From Physocladia obscura (taxonomy: Eukaryota; Chytridiomycota; Chytridiomycetes; Chytridiales; Chytriomycetaceae): 24,070 bases of DNA. This document shows, in pieces, positions 19,197 to 24,070 of the stretch. The notes beneath the pieces are model-generated. The model saw nothing but the letters and a program-made list of their open reading frames with translations. It made no database searches and had not been told where the DNA came from. Every line of letters starts with the position of its first letter. The first letter of the stretch is position 1. The position numbers and the translations under genes were made by a program. The stretch lies in the NCBI GenBank assembly GCA_027596945.1, contig JADGJH010000234.1, positions 1-24,070 on the forward strand, written 5' to 3'.

Positions 19197-20114
19197 ATGA
19201 AAGGAACGATGGATACAATTCTGAACGATGTTAATGGACTTATTGACGGATCGAATCCGGCTGTTGTAGATCTTCTTGGTGGGTGTTTTCACCTCCCGTA
19301 TATGTCGAAATTCAAATAGTATTTTAATGAAAAATTGTGCAGGTAATGAAAGCGCATTTTCGGGGTACTTAAACATTGTCAGTCATGCGCGGATGGATTG
19401 GGTCCGTCGCTTCTTTATGCTTTCGTCAAGCACATTGTTTATGTTTGCAACATCGGCACCAAGCGAAACTGCTGTCGATCGGTTTCCTATCCACGGCGGT
19501 GTGCGTGTTTTCGCAAACTCGACGCTGATCGATAATGCGTTTGTATTTGAAATTACTGATGGATCGAAACTATGGATGTACGCTTTATTATTATTATTAT
19601 TATTACTATTATTTAGTTCTTGTTCTTGCTTTTGTTTTGTGAACCAAATCAATGTAGCCTCGGTGCCGCTTCCCCCACCGGAAAAGACACGTGGATGACG
19701 ATGGTTCAATTGACGGCTTCTCGTGCCCCACTTCCTCCGGCTACACTTCTTATGCGCACACCCAGCAAATCACGCTCCACGCATTCGCAACTTTCGCCAA
19801 CAAGCGCTGGAACTGACGATGGATTGCTCAGCGTATATCCGCCGCGTGGACAATATGAATTTTTCTATCATCCGCTTCCACCACGCCATGCATCAGTGTA
19901 TTCGCACTCTCTATCTGGCTCTGGATCCGATGACAGTTTATTGGCTGCAAACTATCACTACGCGACACTACAAGCATCACAACCTGCAATCTTTTCACCT
20001 GGAATTTCAGAGACACTTGGTGTCCAAGGTGGGGGCGTGTTCCGTGGTTTGGACGATAAGAAGAAACCTGAAAGAAAAAAGGATTTATCAAGCTGGTTGA
20101 AGGAACTGTATTAG
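19197..20114 (+). CDS. PH-domain protein
   Basis: Predicted 257-residue protein from exons 19197-19278, 19343-19577 and 19658-20114. Introns are 64 nt (GTGGGT...TGCAG, phase 1) and 80 nt (GTACGC...TGTAG, phase 2, with a TTA microsatellite). Residues of about 32-125 form a pleckstrin homology domain: SGYLNIV as first strand, WVRRFFMLSSSTLFMF as the second and third, then VDRFPIHGGVRVF, AFVFEITDGSKLW, and, after the second intron, ILGAASPTGKDTWMTMVQ with the invariant Trp of the closing helix. PH domains bind phosphoinositides or proteins at membranes. No catalytic or GEF/GAP domain accompanies it. The tail is Ser/Pro/Tyr-rich and ends in a basic DDKKKPERKKDLSSWLKELY, which could bind membrane or a partner. 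The spliced frame and conserved motifs make the gene model firm; the specific role is unknown. Confidence 0.88.
19587..19612. repeat. (TTA)n microsatellite in intron 2 of the PH gene
   Basis: About eight ATT/TTA triplets inside the intron, similar to the tract at 3898. Length variation here would not alter the protein unless it affected splicing. Confidence 0.9.
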
Positions 20115-20345
20115 TAGGAAACTTTAGACTCCAGCTGTGTATTAAAAATTTCTTTTCTTCTCTTTTTTTTTAAATAGTTTGTTTGCTTGCTTTTTCTAAA
20201 AAAAATTTTGTGCTTCTTATTTCTGTTGGCTGAGAAACTTTCAGTAAAATACTCAGGAGTTTACAAAAAAAAACACAATTTTTATCAAAAAAAAAAAAAG
20301 AAAAGAGAGTTATTAATAATAATGACAAACTTTCCAATCAAAAGA

Positions 20346-20667
20346 TCAGTCCTTGGTTTTTAATTTTTTAATTTTTTGGAGATAACTTATTATCTTCGCA
20401 CAAAGAGAAAAAAGAGATATAGTCTGGATGGAATCAATTGTATGTATCAGATGAAATAAAATAACAAATTCAACGTCATAAAGAAAATTTTTTTTTTGTT
20501 TCTCATTCCACACTCGCAAACCGGTTGGAGTTTCAACTGATATAAGCCCGGAAAAACGGACAAGATAATGATTGAACACAGCAGAAAATGTTGTTATTGC
20601 GTTCTGCCGTTTTCGTGCACTCTTGCCACACAGCCGAAACTTGATGTTTACAAGGTAGGAATTCTGG
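20346..20667 (-). CDS. Possible 3'-terminal exon of an unknown gene, cut by a transposon
   Basis: On minus, the frame is open from an acceptor-like CACCCAG at 20668-20674 to a stop at 20346, about 107 codons. It reads NSYLVNIKFRLCGKSARKRQ first and later FSGLISVETPTGLRVWNE. The first half has ordinary codons and several CpGs; the second half is AT-rich and hydrophobic and may be readthrough. Upstream the sequence turns into CpG-poor transposon DNA at about 20683, so earlier exons could be displaced or lost. It would be convergent with the PH gene. I do not recognise the product; a competing plus-strand frame from 20568 is shorter. Confidence 0.3.
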
Positions 20668-20682
20668 GTGTGTTTTGGTCGT

Positions 20683-21450
20683 ATTTTGAGAGTGTTATAG
20701 TGGAATATTGATAATATTTTTGGTTCTGGCCATAATTATTACAAAATTATAACAGAAAAAAAAGCTGGCTGTGAGGTTGGTAAGAGCTGGTAGCTTGCTA
20801 TGTTTGCATTTGTAAGGCAGCAATTATTTCTACAGCTGTTGTTCCTAATTAGGTGCTGGTATTTGATTGTGCTGGTTGGACATTTGCTGCAGTAGTGGGA
20901 GTATTTTCCACAAGGGTAATCCCTTGATTAGTAGACATCAGTTGTTTGATAATTTTACTCCACTGGCACATTCATTACTTTTATGTTGCTGGTTTGCTGA
21001 TACTTTGAATAATCCCCATGTATCAATACCTTGTGACCACTGTTTCCTTTGCTACTGTATTTTTGAGTTCTTGTAGTCATTTGCTTCACCGCTGTGACCT
21101 TGATTCATGCTGACACTGCACATAATTAGATTTGTTTTTTGATACAAGCAAAAGTTTGTTGGCAAGTTACTGTGTTACAAAACCCAATGAGGGCACACTC
21201 AAAAAGAGAACAAACTGATCATGCAATCACAAAAAACGAAAAAAGAAAATGCAAGTAAATATGATAAACAAAAAATAGGGAAAAATAATGCCCAAAAAAG
21301 TCACAATAATTCTTTTATTCATTTTAACATGTATCAAAAGAAAAATTTTCAGAAGGAAAACAGGTCATATAACAAACAAAAACTAAAAAACAATGCCCAG
21401 ATATTATCAACGGCACAGGAAGAAAAAAGCCAAAGGAAGAAAAATTCATT
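20683..21450. mobile_element. Left part of a CpG-poor PIF/Harbinger-type block
   Basis: No supportable gene in about 770 bp. Only two CpGs (about 21089 and 21238) occur here. A Lys/Asn-rich open stretch from 21221 to 21502 is AT-driven and may overlap the element's accessory protein. Confidence 0.4.
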
Positions 21451-21453
21451 GGA

Positions 21454-21699
21454 TTGCAAGCCAAAAAAATGCTGGATATGGAAGAAATGGAGGAGGAACT
21501 GAATGAAGAGGAAAACAATGGATTTGAAGTAGAAAATGACAATGTAGAATGCCCTGAAATGGGAAAAAAAAAGTGTGATGCAACCAAGGGGTGTGAACTG
21601 TACTCTACAACTGACACAGTGGAAAAAGAGAGAAAAGAAGAAGAAAAAAGTGAGAAAGTGAAAAAACAAAGTGAAAAGAGAATACTGGAAGACTTCTAA
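21454..21699 (+). pseudogene. Charged transposon-encoded N-terminal segment
   Basis: An 81-codon frame, Glu/Lys-rich: MLDMEEMEEELNEEENNG, then a CPEMGKKKCDATKGCELY patch and a coiled-coil-like KERKEEEKSEKVKKQ. It is upstream of the Harbinger-like transposase on the same strand and could be its N-terminal region or a separate accessory protein. No known domain. Confidence 0.3.
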
Positions 21700-21929
21700 A
21701 ACTGGGATAAATAAAAAAGACAAAATGATTTTGCCCAGTGGGAGGGGTTGTCCCAGAATTTTGTCCCAATGGTGTCTCCAAAAATAAACCAAATCATTTG
21801 TTCCAAAAAAGACAAACAAAACAAAATGGGCATTATTGCTGAGCAAGAAACAAACCCAACATGATATTACTGCTTTGCATTGTCTCTATAGCACAAAATC
21901 TATGCCTGTGTATGTGACTACTGACATTA

Positions 21930-22990
21930 TTGATGGCAAAATATCAGCTTCAATTACAAAATCAATTGACAAATGTGAATCTGGAAAGGCAGCAACTACT
22001 TAGCAGCTACAATGAAAATCCCGGAGGCTTTATCAATGTTGTCTCTGTCAATATGTGTATGTTTCTGAAACTACTTGACAGATTCTCAAAGTACTATATT
22101 GTCAAGAGTGGCAGATGCCAAAACAGACAACTGCCAAAAGTAAAATTAAAGATTACAGTGCTTGAATTGCTGTTATATTGTTACTGTGGAACCATGGAAA
22201 ACAAGACATTATCTGAGATGTTTGGTATCCCCCTGCTACTTTGTCTCGTGTACTATCAAATGCAGAATCAGTGCTTCTACTGTTGCTCAGGAATGTCAAA
22301 GATACTCAAAATTGCATGGCCAACTTACCAGCAACAAGTTCTATTGGGTGAACAAGTTCAATTACAAGAGCCATTTGTCCAGAACAAGTTTGGTTTCATT
22401 GACAGAAAAAATTACCAAATGCAAGAGCCATCTTTCACAGATAAACAAAATGCTATGCATAATGACTGGCTACATTGCATGTATGTTATTGGAGTGCTTT
22501 GTTTTGGTGTTGATGGTAAGTTGATAACATATTATTTTATTCAACACACATAACCAAACAGGAACAATTATATGGATGAAACACAACTGCCCCAGCTCTT
22601 GGAATGATGGCAAAACAAACCAGGGTTTTTGTGAAAACCTACTGGATGAAGAATTTACTTTGAAAAAGTACAGAGTCTGTACTGATTCAGCCTTTCCAGT
22701 CAACAACAAAATGTTCAACAGGATTGTGACACGTCTTAAAGAGGGAGATTTGGATTGAGCCCTAGCAAATATTTATTGTAATTTACAATCAGTAAGCAAT
22801 GCAATTACTTCAATTTGTCAAACAACTGAATGAGGAATGAGAACAGTCAAAAGGTTTATTGTAAGCTGCTAATGCCTCTTCTGTACAATCAAAAGTTCCA
22901 AGCTATTAGATTAGAAGTGGTTCACAGGCTTTATAATTTAAAAGTAAGAAGGATGGGTATTTCTCAAGTAAGAAAAGTATTTTTTGAAGA
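21930..22990 (+). pseudogene. PIF/Harbinger-like DDE (Tnp4-type) transposase relic
   Basis: An open segment (21930-22515) joins across a clean 46-nt intron (22516-22561, GTAAGT...AACAG) to a second segment ending at 22758. The junction gives LCFGVDGTIIWMKHNCPSSW, the conserved middle of this transposase group. FGFIDRKNYQ holds the first catalytic Asp and CTDSAFPVNNKMF the second. After KEGDLD a TGA replaces the Arg codon usual for the group, but homology runs on through further stops to about 22985 (QSVSNAITSI, then MGISQVRKVFFED). Frame changes also occur near 22160-22290. Inactive. The intact splice sites suggest the element once carried this intron. Confidence 0.7.
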
Positions 22991-23280
22991 TAATCAATAA
23001 ATATTTTTAAATAATTTTAATAATTTCAATAATAATATAAATGATCAAAAAAAAAGTTTCAATAATAATATTTTAATTTGAACAGACAACATAATTCAGA
23101 AAAAAATAAATAAACAAAAAATTCAATCTTTCTCACTACTGCTGCTTCCTTTTTTTAACAATAGCTCCTGTACTCAAAGTTGATGCAGAAGATTCTGAAG
23201 CACTCATTGGGTCAGATGTGCAATGCAAATTTGTAGTGGCAATCAATGGACTGAAGTTCTTTTAATGTGAGACCAACTCT
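22991..23280. other. AT-rich linker between transposase and DUF6818 relics
   Basis: Mostly A/T with ATAATA words. No gene; it separates the convergent 3' ends of the two element-encoded relics. Confidence 0.4.
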
Positions 23281-23289
23281 GTTTGTTAT

Positions 23290-23960
23290 AATAGGAGTGA
23301 AACTAGAAATATTGTTTGAGTGGTAAAATGACATGAAAAACTGTACCTGATTTTTGGGAGCTCACGTAATGCAGATGGTTTGGTAGTGACAATTATTTGT
23401 GAACCTGGTATATTGTCATTGCTATCTGGATCAGCTTCATTATTTGATTGCATTTTATCAATTTTGCCATCAAGATCTTGCTGCATCAAGTTCAGCAAAT
23501 TGTCCAACACTGCATCTTACTGAATACCATTGTTATCATTAATTTTGTCTGGACCATTATTATTGTCATTGTCCAGCACAATAGTGTCATTTTTTTGTCG
23601 ATATGACAGACAATTTGTTTTGTGCAAACAACTTGTGAGAGCATGTAGGATCTCCAGTTTTCTTCTTGAAGTTTTGCAGCTTCTTATACTTGCTTTTGAC
23701 AGCTTTGGCATCTCAATTGTAGCCCAGTGCAGTGCACCACATGATGAGGACATCCCATTCATTTGACTCAGACAGAACATCTTCAATAATATCCAGTAAA
23801 TTTTTGATTTTGTGCAGCTGCCAATTATTCCCACGTAGTTTGATTGCTGCTGCTGATACTGGTGTTTTGGGTGCTTTTTTGGTGCTCAGAGTTGGATGTT
23901 TGTTCATTTTTCTGTTTTTGTCTTTTTTGGAACAAGCTTCTATAACTGAAGTATCCAAAT
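23290..23960 (-). pseudogene. DUF6818 (Myb/SANT-like) transposon accessory protein relic
   Basis: From a start at 23958 the frame reads a basic N-terminus, then LRGNNWQLHKIKNLLDIIED, VLSESNEWDVL and GYN, a TGA stop, and DAKAVKSKYKKLQNFKKKTG followed by DPTC. This is the DUF6818 pattern: a W...LL.iie..lP..s.eW motif and a K(F/Y)..L...KKPTGDP motif. The TGA stands where an Arg is expected, and a CGA to TGA change would explain it. A second stop precedes an acidic Asn/Asp-rich stretch, and 23286-23510 is the tail (LDNLLNLMQQDLDGKIDKMQ). PIF/Harbinger elements usually encode a Myb-like DNA-binding protein beside the transposase, and this protein, convergent with the transposase relic, fits that role. 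Confidence 0.65.
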
Positions 23961-24070
23961 CATAGTAGAGTTAGTCAATAATAGTACAATTTTTATCAAA
24001 ATAAATAACTTTTGCAGAGTGCAGCATTACAGCCCTTGAAGGATATCCTTGATTGCAGTATAAGCATTGC

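Noticed and set aside
19242..19258. GATCGAATCC, similar to a tRNA T-loop
   Set aside because: Lies inside the first exon of the PH gene and no acceptor or anticodon stems can be formed around it.
21349..21846. Phe-rich minus-strand frame resembling a membrane protein
   Set aside because: Complement of a Lys/Glu-rich plus-strand frame; A-rich DNA gives poly-Phe on the other strand.
1..24070. CRISPR arrays, bacterial operons, rRNA or tRNA genes
   Set aside because: None seen; spliceosomal introns and the AP-1 bZIP and transposon families point to a eukaryotic nuclear genome.

Overview
The window looks like nuclear DNA of a fungus, probably an early-diverging, repeat-rich one. The DNA is AT-rich. 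The genes carry short spliceosomal introns (about 50-115 nt, GT...AG), AATAAA motifs follow several stops, and the regulators are fungal AP-1 (Yap1/Pap1-type) bZIP proteins with the family's GRKPxxxEPxxKR lead-in. Transposon types are Ty1/copia, Tc1/mariner-like, DDE_3 and PIF/Harbinger. A Glomeromycotina-like genome would fit, but that is inference; nothing here fixes the species.

Layout. 1-1200: a decayed Ty1/copia fragment with no CpG dinucleotide that I can find. 1202-7050: a plus-strand array of AP-1-like bZIP loci: two intact multi-exon genes (1202-2214 and 5610-6788), one compact single-exon divergent gene (2449-3120), one truncated or frameshifted copy (about 4482-4928) and one broken copy (about 6852-7054). 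A weak minus-strand multi-exon candidate (3301-4345) lies between them. 7150-9870: a small MITE-like element, a 103-bp duplication and transposon-derived open stretches. 9880-12437: a second bZIP locus on the minus strand, made of an intact three-exon gene (10991-12437) and, downstream on the same strand, a decayed copy split by a Tc1 fragment. 12690-17890: a 5-kb CpG-poor transposon block with a DDE_3 transposase relic and a repeated 220-bp segment. 17895-20115: CpG returns, with a GT-rich low-complexity tract and an intact PH-domain gene. 20346-20667: a minus-strand open stretch, possibly a gene end cut by the next transposon. 20683-24070: a CpG-poor PIF/Harbinger block with a transposase relic on plus and a DUF6818 (Myb/SANT-like) partner relic on minus.

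Main point. Seven AP-1-like bZIP loci sit within about 11 kb. In every copy whose basic region can be read, the Asn expected at the start of the N-x7-R signature is replaced (Q, Q, L, V, I, S). The spacing in the middle of the leucine zipper is never a multiple of seven. The C-terminal cysteine-rich redox/export domain is nearly complete in one copy and reduced in the others. Introns shift position around the basic region and zipper. This suggests a rapidly diversifying local family that may include heterodimer partners, redox-blind variants or dominant-negative forms. The second strong signal is a mosaic of CpG-poor and CpG-normal blocks with sharp edges, including one duplicated bZIP copy whose CpGs have turned into TpG/CpA.
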